A stretch of DNA of 64,000 nucleotides from contig NC_057924.1 in assembly GCF_018873765.1 (NCBI RefSeq), positions 5,332,001-5,396,000 of the forward strand, written 5' to 3'. This document shows, one piece after another, positions 38,335 through 48,747 of the stretch (positions within the stretch are counted from its first letter, which is position 1; each line of letters starts with the position of its first letter). A program made the translations under genes and the position numbers. This stretch comes from Telopea speciosissima (taxonomy: Eukaryota > Streptophyta > Magnoliopsida > Proteales > Proteaceae). A model generated the notes under the pieces. It was not told where the DNA came from, ran no database searches, and worked only from the letters and a program-made list of their open reading frames with translations.

Positions 38335-40708
38335 CTTGGTTATTCAAATTCGAGGATCGTTACAGGGAGCCATCAATACATCGACTTGTGTCGGAGCTTA
38401 AACTTTAATAAAGAAGGAAAGAAAGAAAAAAAAGCATCTTATTGCAGGCTTATAAGAATCGATTTATTTGAAACACGAGATATAAGAGGGGAAGAAGAAG
38501 AAGAAGAAGAAGTTAATTTGAATCCTTACCTTCCTGTGTACTTCTTTGCTGCCAGCAGGAAGAGCGATGGAGTAGATGTACGAGTTGTGTAGCCTTTTCG
38601 TGAAAAAATGAAACAATGGCGGAAACGGAGCAGTTTCAAGTCAGTTTCAAGAATGGCGTGGAGAGTTGCAGTCTTGCAGATTGATAGTCGTTATGGGAAA
38701 GTAGAAAAGAGGCGGGAAATAACAATCCAGTAGAATTAGTTAATACCGTTCATCCTTGCTATATTCCTTTTTGGGGTTTTTATTTCGGTAAAATTACAAG
38801 ATTATCCAAAACTGATCCGTCAATCAATTATGCATCTCACCCATGGATTTAGTTCACGGTACCGTTACATATCAGCGATATTAGCCTGATTCCAAATCAA
38901 AACATTACTTTTTTTATTGAAAATATCATATTCATTTCGTAGCTGATCCAATATCGATTCCTAAAACCGTGATCCCATCTCTTTCAATAGATCAAATTAT
39001 CTACAATAAAAATAGGGAAAAAGAACTCAGTCGGGAGTGTGGCCTACACCAGCACTCCCATGAGTCTCTCTCTCCCTCCTCCTCCTCGTTATATTAAAAG
39101 ACACATCTCCCTCATTGTTTTGAGGAGGAGAGAGATAAATAAATGGGAGTGCTGGCGTAGGCCACACTCTCGGACACAATATTACTTCTCATAAAGAGAT
39201 GTAGTAATACCCTATATAGGGACCGCCCTCACCATTGTACGTTTTAACATTTTTCCCTTGATCATCGCACCAAAAAAAAAAAAAAAAGTTTCCCTCCACC
39301 ATCCTAGGTTTCACAAACGCCTCAAAGGTTTTAGTATGATCCCCAAAATACCCTTTGATACCCCTTGTGCACATCTGAACCCACCTCGGTGAATGGATCC
39401 CCCCCCATTCTCCGTGACGGAAGGAAAACTTAGTCTGAAACCTTGGGAGAGGGTTCTCCAACAGGTAGTGTGGCTGCAGCACCGACGCGGGGGCGAATGG
39501 GAATGTGCACAACAGCATCAACAAGGCGGTCATTACTGCCCTTTATGGGGGCGAGGCAACATTTTGCCCCCTCTTTGTCTAGGCGCAGCGGTCATGATGC
39601 TTTTCAGAGTGTTTTTTGTGCTATTTGAAGGAACTCTCAATACTCAATTGTAAGCGTCACACCCCTGCTACACACTCAGCAGTCTTCTTCCAAGCAAGGC
39701 TTGAAGAGAAGCTTAAGGAGTCTCCACACAGCAGAACATCATCAGAAGTCAAGACACCAAAACCTCAACATATCCTTATATCACATCAGGCTCCTTCCAA
39801 TGTTTTGTTTTAGTCTTTTTGGTACTTTTTATTAGGAGTCCAGATTCAAATTTTTGTTATTTTTTTAATTTTTTTTAATTTTTTATTTTATCTATATTTC
39901 TTACAGTTTTCATTAATAAGACAAACCAAGCTTGAAATGAAGTGCTAGCCACCTGTATTTGAACTCCAAATACTCTGTGATTGCATTTGATTTTATCAGT
40001 TAGGAGGTTGGATTGGGAAATACAGGAATCATCAAAATATGCTTCCGATGATAATTCATAAGTGAGCTTTTTGATCCATTGATCCATTGTAAGGGTCTAG
40101 AAATGTGCTACTAGGAATGAAGACTCGTCTGATCAGTCAACTGCAGATTTTCAGGAGTAATTCATCAGGTGTGAGTGACGTGTTTTGATGAAGAGAATTT
40201 TGTAATGGAAGAGAAATGACTACATTGACATAACCACAAAACTGGACATCCTTTATGTATAGATTAATCTCCTGAGCTGCTGCTTTTACAGAAGACTTTT
40301 CAATCTCTTAGACAAAATCGAACTGGTAAACAACACTGTCCATTTTCATGGAATTTATCTGAATATGAAGTTGATCACTATAATGCAATAAACAATCATA
40401 GACAAAAGGAGGAAAAAAAAATCGAAATTCAAAATTTTCATGTACTCATCTTGCAAGTAGGATATAAGGCATAAATACATAATATGTGCCACCAAAAAAT
40501 AAGACCCATTTACAGTGATGTAACCTTTCCAATATTCCAATGTAAGATCAGAGTGTTTCTATCCAATTAACTCAAAAAGCATGATCTAATGTTAGTGTTA
40601 ACATCTGCATGGAAGAGAATTCATTGATCAAGATGTCTCTACTCCATTTGAAAACAATTCATGCCTTCTTATCAAAAGTCATACTCCATTTGAGGGTATG
40701 ACTTTTGC
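38335..40708. promoter_or_regulatory. Intergenic region between copy B start and copy C stop
   Basis: The region holds the presumed promoter and 5' UTR of copy B, with a (GAA)n tract at 38488-38512, a foldback element at 39031-39173, and GC-rich unassigned repeat debris at 39190-39660 whose open frames have no family signal. From about 40105 it matches the flank of copy B (24805 onward). No gene is supported. Confidence 0.5.
39031..39173. repeat. Foldback element, arms about 50 bp
   Basis: The left arm starts TCGGGAGTGTGGCCTAC and the right arm, reverse-complemented, starts TCCGAGAGTGTGGCCTAC. Both run through CAGCACTCCCAT into CTCTCTC..CCTCCTC. The loop is about 40 bp. It could be a small MITE or a transcribed hairpin. 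No clear target duplication. Confidence 0.75.
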
Positions 40709-43700
40709 TTATGTATGAAACAAAAATCTCAAGTCATTTGCTGTTAATCTTCCCAGAGCCTCAGGAGAACCACCAACAGTCCTATAAAACCCAAAGGAAC
40801 ACTCAGATTAGTTTTGCATTATGGGTGGAATCTCATCAGATGCTAATAAGCATGAGACATGGGTCAAGGAATTGGACTTGCCCTTCAAACACGAGCTTCT
40901 TCTTCTCCTGCAGCTTCAGAATTCTCTCTTCAATTGTGTTTTCAATAATGAAACGTGTGACCCTAAGAAAATATCCCAGAATAAAATTTTATATCTTAAA
41001 TTGATTATTGCATGACTTGGTAGAAATTGACAAGTAGGAGAAGAACCACACCAGACTGGTTTGTACTGTCCAATTCGGTGGATTCGATCTATGGCCTGCC
41101 ACTCCACAGTTGGATTCCACCAGGGATCCATTAAGAAAACCTAAGCAGGGCTCATGAGAAAAACACATATATCAGAACTGAGTAGACAAGCAAAAAGGCC
41201 ACAAATAGAAGTAATCGAAATATTACTACTTCTAAATAACTGTCATAGTGCAGCTATTCCAACATAAGATGGCATTGTGGCCACATAAACTAGTGGAGAG
41301 CAAGAAAAACGAAATAGTGGGGTTGGGAAGAGGTGGCTTGACAAAAAATTCAGAAAGGGCTACACTTTCGAGATCTCCTAAACCAGTAGGTTTGAATACA
41401 GTGACTGTAGATATCCCAGATGTATTCATTTACGAACCACTCTGATCATGTTTCCTCTGTTAATCAAAAGGATATGTCTTTTCAAATGATTTGAACCAAT
41501 TGATCACGTAAGATTTTCCTGAGGACATCCCAATTATGTGAGTGTTCCCTACAATCCTGAATATTCACCATGTCCATGAGTGAGAAAATTCAGTATTTTT
41601 CCCCATCCTGAACCAACTGCTCTGAATAAAAGCTGGAGAAAGAAAAATAATGTTGAGGAAACAAGAGAAATCTGTTTTTATTTGTGAAACTTCAGAGCCT
41701 TCTCTGTTCTCCCCCCCTCCCACCCCCCCACCCCAAAAAAAAAGAAGGTCATCATATATCTTTGAGTATTTTCTGTGACCACAACCTATAAAACCAAAAG
41801 AATGTACATAATCATCAATGGAAAAAGGTCACTCACATGAGATGCTACTGTCAGATTGAGGGCAACACCTCCAGCTTTTAAGCTCACAAGAAAAATCTTG
41901 CAGCCTGGATCATCATTAAATTTCTTTATTGCAGAATCTCTTGCTGTTAGGTTCATGGAGCCCACTAATTGAACACAATTTATTCCAGACTGCAAAAGTA
42001 CAACACTCAATAATGGTCCACTTTTCAGGATGTCCACCAAAAGTTATATGGTTTTATACATATTTATTCTACCTTCTCCAGAGAGTAGCTTATCAAATCC
42101 AAAAACGATGTGAACTGGCTAAAAACAACTCCTTTTGCTGAACCATCTCTTTGAATCATGACATAGATTTCTTCCCTCTGTAGAAGTTCCAAAAACCAAT
42201 AATCAGTTGGCTATAAAAAATGAATGACCAAACCTGAAGAAAAACATGTGTGAAATGATAGAGATAATTTCTATAAATAGATGGAGAGAGAGATTAAGAT
42301 TCAAGGTGTTTCGGAAATCCTATCCCATATTATTGAGAAACATGAATAATAATAATAATTGACAATCAGAATGCTTAGGATCATCCAATCAGTCCATCTT
42401 CTTGCTAGGTCTACCATAAACAGCTATCACTTCAAATTTGCATTATGATTATTTTTTGTTGATCGTCAACCATTCTAATGGTGCATGGTGTACTTGATAG
42501 CTATTTGTCAATTCTTCTATGGTAGCTTCTCCAAAGAATGTGTGGTTTGTAAGAATTTGGATGAACAAAGGGACCAATTCAACGAAAGAATAAGATGTAG
42601 TTGGACAGGAAAAAAGAAGAAGCCCATACACTTCAATGAACAATGATAGAGAAGAAAGGTACATATCTTCAGATACTTGATCTTGTAAGAGTTTCTGCGG
42701 TGAGCCGGTGAGTGGCACAATTAGCGTAAGAGGTAATGTTCATTGGAATCTTATGACAAGGCTAAATAATGATGGAAGATCCTTGGGAATCGATAGACAA
42801 GGCTAAACAATGATAGAGAAGACAGGTACAGATTTTCAGATCTTTGATCTTGTAAGAGTTTCTGCAGTGAGTGTAGCACATTTAGCATAAGAGGCAATGT
42901 TCATTGGAATCTTTTGACAAGGCTAAATAATGATGGAAGATCCTTGGGAATTAGGTTCTGTGGTACATTCAAGAATGAATATGGATTTTCTGAAGGTAAT
43001 TCAACAAATATGCGAGCAAAGGTTCCGACAAACTTAAAATCAACTCATCAGAAAGTATAATCCATCGATTTACATTGTAGGCCCATTCATTACAGAAAAG
43101 AAATCAAAATCAAAAGCAAGTGCTTCGACAGAAAGATGGCCTACACAAACTCCATTTTCTCCTGCATTATAGATTTAAGTCAAGTAGGGATGCTTCCATG
43201 GTGGTTCTTCACACACATAAACTCCATAATTGTGATATATGCATTATCTAATAATTATATATTAAAAAAAAAGAAGACAAAAGGTACTCCAGGAATTCTC
43301 TCTCTAGCCTTGCTGTACCCTCCTTTTGGCTTCTTTAATATGCTTAAAGACCAGATACTATTATCCTCCTGGAGATGTCATTAACCTCAATTTTAGTGAA
43401 TGCTCTTAGGGGATGACAGAACCTCGGGGTTTGTAAGAGGGTTAAATGATGGCTTGGGGTCTAAGATGCAACTGCAATTGGGACCTATTGAAGTAGCAGA
43501 TTCAGTCATGGTATAAAGTCAAATCAGCTTGTTTGGTTTTATTGAAGTCCTCTTCCAGACAGCTTGTAGGGGAGAGGGAATGTGCTATAGTTATCAGATG
43601 TTTCTCTTCTGATGGTGTTTTTGAATGGAGATTCTCCAATCTTAACAGGGAAATGCACCATTTAGCATCCTTCCTGAATATCACATTCAGCTGAAGATCA

Positions 43701-44374
43701 AGGTCCGCAAATCTCACAGCAGAAGATATTGCCAAACGGTCAGCTTGGAGTTGCTATTATTGGTCCTCTTCCAAGATGATTGAGGTTTGGGATTTTGATA
43801 TATTTTGATTTCTCAATTACCTTTTTTAGCATGTTTGGAGACTTCTGGCTTTTCTTTTCATTTATTCTTCAACAAATTTGTTGTTCATAAAAAAAGATAC
43901 GTTTTTGTCAATTAAAATAGGAAAGAGAGAAGATGGGGGAATCTACTCAGAGCCTCCATACCAAAGCTTCAATTTTTGTGCTAGTCTGAAAATCTTCAAT
44001 ACGAATTCTGTCCAGAATACTTGAGCGTTTAGTCTTCCTTGGACTCAACTTTGATGTGGAGTCAGTGGTAAGCATATTACTACATGAGGGGCATGAAGCT
44101 TCTTCTCCCATTGCTGCAGAGTAATTTATCAAACAATCCTTACAGAAGACATGTTGGCAAGAGGTAACCTGAAAGGTGAGGATGACAATGAAAAGAAGGA
44201 TTGGATGTACACAATGTCAGATGGTCTAAACACAACTTGATGTCTTACCACTGGATCTTCTGCTGCCCCAAGGCAAATGTCACAGACTTGTTCACCATTA
44301 TCAGGAAGGCCTGTGTTTCTGTTCTTTAGTGCAGCAGTTTGGGAATAAACCACAAGGTATGGATGATCCGCTGC
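40709..44374 (-). pseudogene. RAD16/RHP16-like helicase, copy C, 5'-truncated (last seven exons)
   Basis: Exons in transcript order: 44374-44249, 44168-43962, 42177-42073, 41989-41837, 41140-41052, 40962-40882, 40781-40709. They match copy A exons 10-16 and join in phase into 277 codons without a stop. A full C3HC4 RING (CDIC, CQHVFCKDC, CPSC), [18 protein letters not shown] and [11 protein letters not shown] are kept. The first half (Walker A, DEAH, SGTP) is absent: the homologous segment ends at about 47140, where a LINE begins. The last intron has a GC donor, as in copy B. No promoter or start is visible, so a truncated pseudogene is likely. Its coding exons look less decayed than those of copy B, so truncation may be recent, or the RING-helicase C part may still be expressed from another start. 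Confidence 0.8.
42640..42952. repeat. About 170-bp tandem duplication in copy C intron
   Basis: The word series TGATAGAGAAGA.., GATCTTGTAAGAGTTTCTGC, TGTTCATTGGAATCTT, GGAAGATCCTTGGGAAT occurs at about 42640-42798 and again at 42810-42950, with small differences. Copy B has a single copy (near 27040-27220). Confidence 0.75.
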
Positions 44375-45440
44375 CTGTGGTGATTAAAAGAGACAAATCA
44401 GCCATACGAACTTGCAAAAATGATATTTCTCATGGACTGTCAATCGTACAGACAATCTCACTTCATATTAGAAGTTCAGAATAACAGAGAGAAGGTCTTG
44501 AAGTAGAACTCAAAGAGGTTTTATCAGTCAAAACTTTATCCAGACTTCGTCAAGTTTTACTTACAGCCAAGTCTTGAGAAACCTAAGGAGAAACCAAGTT
44601 AGCACATGAAGAAACAACCCAGAGTTTAGAGAAACAAAGACTTAATACTGTTATCTTTACTTTCTCCTTGGAAAGATACGAAGATCTAGAAAATTCTATC
44701 CTCAAGTTCTGTAAAACATTTCAATTTGAAATATGAATGGGCTTGAGTGAAGTTTGATAAAATTTTGAATAATTCGTTTTCCTTCCTCATGTGACCTGAT
44801 GTTCAAACAAGTGTACATTCAAGACAACAAGACAATGTCTTGAGTATGCAAATGCTATCCTATAAATTTAACCGCAGCTGTTGCTGGAAATAGGGATGAG
44901 GGGGTCCTAACGATTCCTTAAGGAGAATTAAAAACTTCTGAATTTATAAAATAATAAACCATCAATGAAAACAAAGTAATAAAATAATTCTAGCCACTGC
45001 ATGCTTCATCCTTGAAAACTCTATTGCTCTTTCTGTTGCAAAATTTCCTTGGAACAACACTGGGTACTTCAGCAGATTTGGATCTGTTCCCAAAGCTGCT
45101 ATTACTCTTCCCTAAAATAAGAGCAAAGAAAGTCATTTTGGAAGTTCCAGATCCTTAAAAGCCATAGAAAGTGTTTCTAAATCTCACATGCTTCATCAAG
45201 TAACAGCCAAAGTGTCTTTACATAATAAACAGTGATGATGCAAAGGTGGGCCATAGGAATTTTCTCCAAATAAGCCATCTAAAAAGATGAAGCAATTGTC
45301 ATACACATTGGGCCGCATTGCCAGAGCCATCGTCTATGGGATGTTCTGTCAAAAGGTCTTCCTGATATACATGAGATATTAGCAAATGAGATGATTTCTC
45401 TGTATTGATGTATACATTTACACTGCCCTTCCCTAACAGT
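44375..45440 (-). other. Region upstream of copy C's first retained exon
   Basis: Non-coding and homologous to copy B intron 8. The exon that should come next upstream (copy B exon 8, LLTKLRQ) is not found anywhere to the right. Confidence 0.65.
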
Positions 45441-45627
45441 TCGAGCTTTTAGGTGAAATGGTAGGGAACATGGTATCAGAGCAGGGAAGTCAAGTGTTCG
45501 ACTCCTAGGAAGTGTATCGAAAGAGTTTTCCCGACATTTATTCTCCCTCGGTGCCGCGTGAGTTCCACGTGCAATGACCATGGGATCTTGGCCTGCACGT
45601 AGCTTTTAGGTGAAATGGTAGCGAACA
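45440..45627 (+). mobile_element. Retrotransposon relic: LTR end, primer site, second LTR end
   Basis: An LTR-like end, GAGCTTTTAGGTGAAATGGT..GAACA, is followed at once by the tRNA-Met primer site TGGTATCAGAGC (about 45471-45482) and about 115 bp of interior. Then the same LTR-end sequence recurs at 45601-45627 without a primer site. This is the order expected of a small TRIM-like element in plus orientation with eroded LTRs. Copy B lacks it. Confidence 0.5.
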
Positions 45628-46341
45628 CTCTGTCATTCACATTCCTCCTGAATTGCAAAACCCTGGTCGTTTGCTTCCTTTCCTACTTCTAGGCTCCTTC
45701 CATCTAAATTGTCTAACATTTCTCCACTTAAAGGCATGGAAAAGGTATGCTACACTATAAATCTTCCCATAGCCTCACTCCATCAACTTTTGATTAATTT
45801 TCAAACATCTTGGAATGCTTCTCAAATGCTTTCCCATAAGAACCAATAACTAAGGGCTGATTTGGTATGATTTCTATTTCAATTTCATGGGTCATAAATT
45901 GAAATTGAGGTGCTTGGTATGATTTGTTTTTACCTTATTTATTAAAAAAAAAAGAGTGTCCCAGTGTACGAAGCTTTTAGGTGAAATGGTAGCGAACACT
46001 CTGTCATTCATATTCCTCCTGAATTGCAAAACCCTGGTCGTCTGCCTCCTTTCCTACTTCTAGGCTCCTTCCATCTAAATTGTCTAACATTTCTCCACTA
46101 AGGCATGGAAAAGGTATGCTACACTATAAATCTTCCCATAGCCTCACTCCATCAACTTTTGATTAATTTTCAAACATCTTGGAATGCTTCTAAAATGCTT
46201 TCCCATAAGAACCAACAACTAAGGGCTGATTTGGTATGATTTCTATTTCAATTTCATGGGGTCATAAATTGAAATTGAGGTGCTTGGTATGATTTTTTTT
46301 TTACCTTATTTATTAAAAAAAAAGAGTGTCCCAGTGTACGA
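45601..46341. repeat. 371-bp tandem duplication
   Basis: AGCTTTTAGGTGAAATGGTA starts at 45601 and at 45972. Each unit carries the same intron sequence, the left part of a Harbinger MITE and the first bases of the SINE, and ends GTGTACGA. The duplication therefore came after both insertions. The two units differ by few bases. Confidence 0.88.
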
Positions 46342-46881
46342 GGCTCCCGCTACTGCAGGGTCTAGGAGGGGCAAATGTATGTAACCTTACCCCCGCTTCA
46401 TGGAGAAGCTGTTTCCATGTTTTGAAACCACAACCTGATGGTTGCAATACCACAACTTAACCGTTGAGCCAAGGCTCGCCCACTGATTTTTTTACCTTTT
46501 TATGACCAATTGAAATCAAGTTCATCTGAATAGTGAAATAGCTGAGGTGCTGTTTCAATTTTGAAATTGAAATTGCAATTGCATTCACTATTGCTCTTTA
46601 ATGAGCACATGGTTAATTTGATGGGCAAAGCAGTAATTTCATCTTAAAAATAAAACACCACCCTTCTTCTTCTCCTAATGGTCTGACCACCACCACCCCC
46701 TCTCCCAAAGAAATATAGAGAATCTATTCTCAGAAATTGAACTACCAAATGGATTTCTTATGCTCGAAATATTTCAAATGATGCAACCAAAATAATTTCA
46801 AGTTCTTGACCAAAAATCTGTTTGTTGACTATTTCATGAAATCAATTCAAAATTGAAATTGAAATCATACCAAATCAGACC
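46223..46881. mobile_element. PIF/Harbinger (Tourist-like) MITE with nested SINE
   Basis: The inverted ends are GGGCTGATTTGGTATGATTT and, at the right, AAATCATACCAAATCAGACC. The flanks are the 3-bp TAA (46220-46222 and 46882-46884). A 3-bp TAA/TTA duplication and a GGNCTGATTTGG-like end are typical of PIF/Harbinger MITEs. Copy B has the empty site ACAACTAAGTTGC (TAA at 31189-31191). A partial copy of the left end at 45854 comes from the local tandem duplication. Confidence 0.88.
46308..46484 (-). mobile_element. Au-type tRNA-derived SINE inside the MITE
   Basis: On the minus strand it begins GGGCGAGCCTTGGCTCAACGG (box A-like region), has a degenerate box B (GTGGTTTCAAAAC in place of GGTTCGAAAC), then AACAGCTTCTCC, GGGGGTAAGG and GGGAGCCTCGTACACTGGG, and a T-run at its 3' end. 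This order is that of the Au SINE family of angiosperms. GATTTTTTTACCTT on both sides (46291-46307 and 46485-46498, differing in T-run length) is the target duplication. Confidence 0.85.
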
Positions 46882-47139
46882 TAAGTTACATGCCTTTTGA
46901 TACTTTTTACCCAGCCCTTCTCTTATCAGTAAAAATGTTTTGTTACATGCAGTGAGATTGTGGAAGAAAGTAGCCTTTACATCCTCCTGCTGATTAACAT
47001 TCAAGTTTACCCCCAGCAACTTTGTTTCTCTCTTCTTTTAGACATTGAAATTTAGGACCTCTTCAAGTTCTTTGCTTTTTAATAAACAAGAGGAGAAAAC
47101 ATGGGGTTAAGATGTTGGCCTCGGCATGCTTTACAAGGT

Positions 47140-48747
47140 TCTAAAGAAGATTGTATTACTACAGCCTACTTAATGAAGACTTTTCTGGTAATAGGGCTCC
47201 AGAAGGTTGTATTACTCATCCTGACACCACATTGCATAGGTATATGCACAAAATTAGGGTGTATGAGGTAAAAGAAGCTTTAAGAAAGATGAAAGTAGGC
47301 AAGGCTCCTCGCCTAGACGGGGTCCCAATAGAGGTGTGGAAGAGCTTAGGAATTTGTGGTTTATCTTGGCTAACCAAGCTGTTTAACAAGATTATGAGTT
47401 CAAAGAAAATGACAGATGAACGAGGAGAAGCATTGTGGTCCCGATTTACAAAAATAAAGATGATATCCAGAGTTGCAATAATTATAGAGGCAAGAACTAT
47501 GGGAGAGGGTTATTGAAACCCACCTGAGAAAGGAAACTACTATTTCGGAGAACCAATTTGGTTTTATGCTAGGAAGATCCACGATGGAAGCTATTTTACT
47601 TTTAGGTGACTAATGGAAAGATATAGAGAGGGCAAGAAGGATCTCCAGTGGTCTTTATTGACCTAGAAAAAGCCTATGATAGATTTCCTAGAGAGTTAAT
47701 TTGGAAAATACTGGAGAAGCGAAGGGTGTCATGTAAATATGTGGACATTATTAAAGATATGTATGATGTAGTGACTAGCGTAAAAACTGTAGGCAGTCAA
47801 GATAGTGAATTCCCACTTACAATTTGGGTTACAACCATAGTTCGAAAACGAACTTGTCTCGTTTTGGTGTCTCGACCAGGTCGAGGCCATCTAAACCTTG
47901 ACATTTCGCTGAAACATAGTATTTTTTTCTATTAATTTTTCTTGGGCATTTCAGGGTGCAAAAGGCCAAAATGAGTGAAATACCGAAACAAAATGATCGG
48001 ATTAACCAAATTTTCAATGAAGCGGTGCATTTTTTAGACCGAAGTGAGCAAGATTCCAAAATGAAATGACCGATCGGTCGAAACATTGTCTGTTTTGGGT
48101 TTTGGCATTCGTATGATTCGTCTCAGGGGGTTCGAAATTACCAAAATTTCGCCGAGTTTTTTACCTATGGTTATAGTAAAGGTTTTGCACTTATCATGGA
48201 TGATTTAACTAGAGACATACAAGATGAAGTTCCTTGGTATATGCTTTTTGTTGATGATTATGTTCTGATAGATGAGACAAAGGAAGGGATTATCACCGAG
48301 TTGGAGTTATGGAGATCCCGAGTTGGAGTTATGGAGATCTAACTTGGAATCAAAAGGTCTTAAGATAAGTAGAACATAGACGGGTATATGGTATGTAACT
48401 TTAGTGCCAGTAGGATGGCTAATAAGGTGATGAATATTGTTGAGAAGGAGATCCCACAAAGTGACTATTTTAGATATTTGGGCTCAACCGTAAATAAAGA
48501 AGGTGATAGAGGATGATGTTGCCCAGAGGATTAAAATAGGATGGATGAAGTGGAGAGATGTGTCTGGAGTTCTGTGTGATAGGCGTATTCCTTTAAATCT
48601 TAAAGAAAAATTTTATAGGATTGTCATACGACCAGCTATGATGTATGGTGCGAAATGTTGGGCAGTTAAGAAGAGTCATATAGATAAACTAAGTGTAGCA
48701 GATATGAGGATGCTGAGATGGATGTGCGACAAAACTAGGAAGGATAG
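47140..48747 (+). mobile_element. RTE LINE, truncated at both ends and broken
   Basis: Reverse-transcriptase blocks are seen in shifting frames: [12 protein letters not shown] near 47275, VPIEVWKSLGI at 47322, [13 protein letters not shown] at 47651, FVDD (usual FADD changed) at about 48245, and MMYGAKCWAVKKSHIDKLSV at 48640-48700. The 5' end is missing. The 3' end is cut at 48747 by the LTR element, so the WYGHVQ tail and GTT tail are absent. A 340-bp insertion (47834-48176) splits the palm domain. It marks the right edge of the duplicated copy C segment. Confidence 0.85.
47834..48176. mobile_element. Probable MITE within the LINE
   Basis: The ends are ACCATAGTTCGAAAAC on the left and, reverse-complemented, ACCATAGGTAAAAAAC on the right. 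The interior has GTCTCGACC, TTCGAAA and CGGTCGAAAC words like those of the MITE at 10229. It interrupts the LINE palm domain, and about 25 bases of LINE are missing at the site, so the target duplication is unclear. Confidence 0.55.

Noticed and set aside
39389-39660. Two overlapping plus-strand open frames, GC-rich
   Set aside because: No domain; G-runs and repeat-like composition suggest transposon debris.
45471-45530. tRNA gene or SINE (TGGTATCAGAGC..TTCGACTCC)
   Set aside because: The first word is a retrotransposon primer site directly after an LTR-like end.
46420-46484. tRNA gene on the minus strand
   Set aside because: Box-like sequences are those of an Au SINE with degenerate box B; no cloverleaf can be closed.
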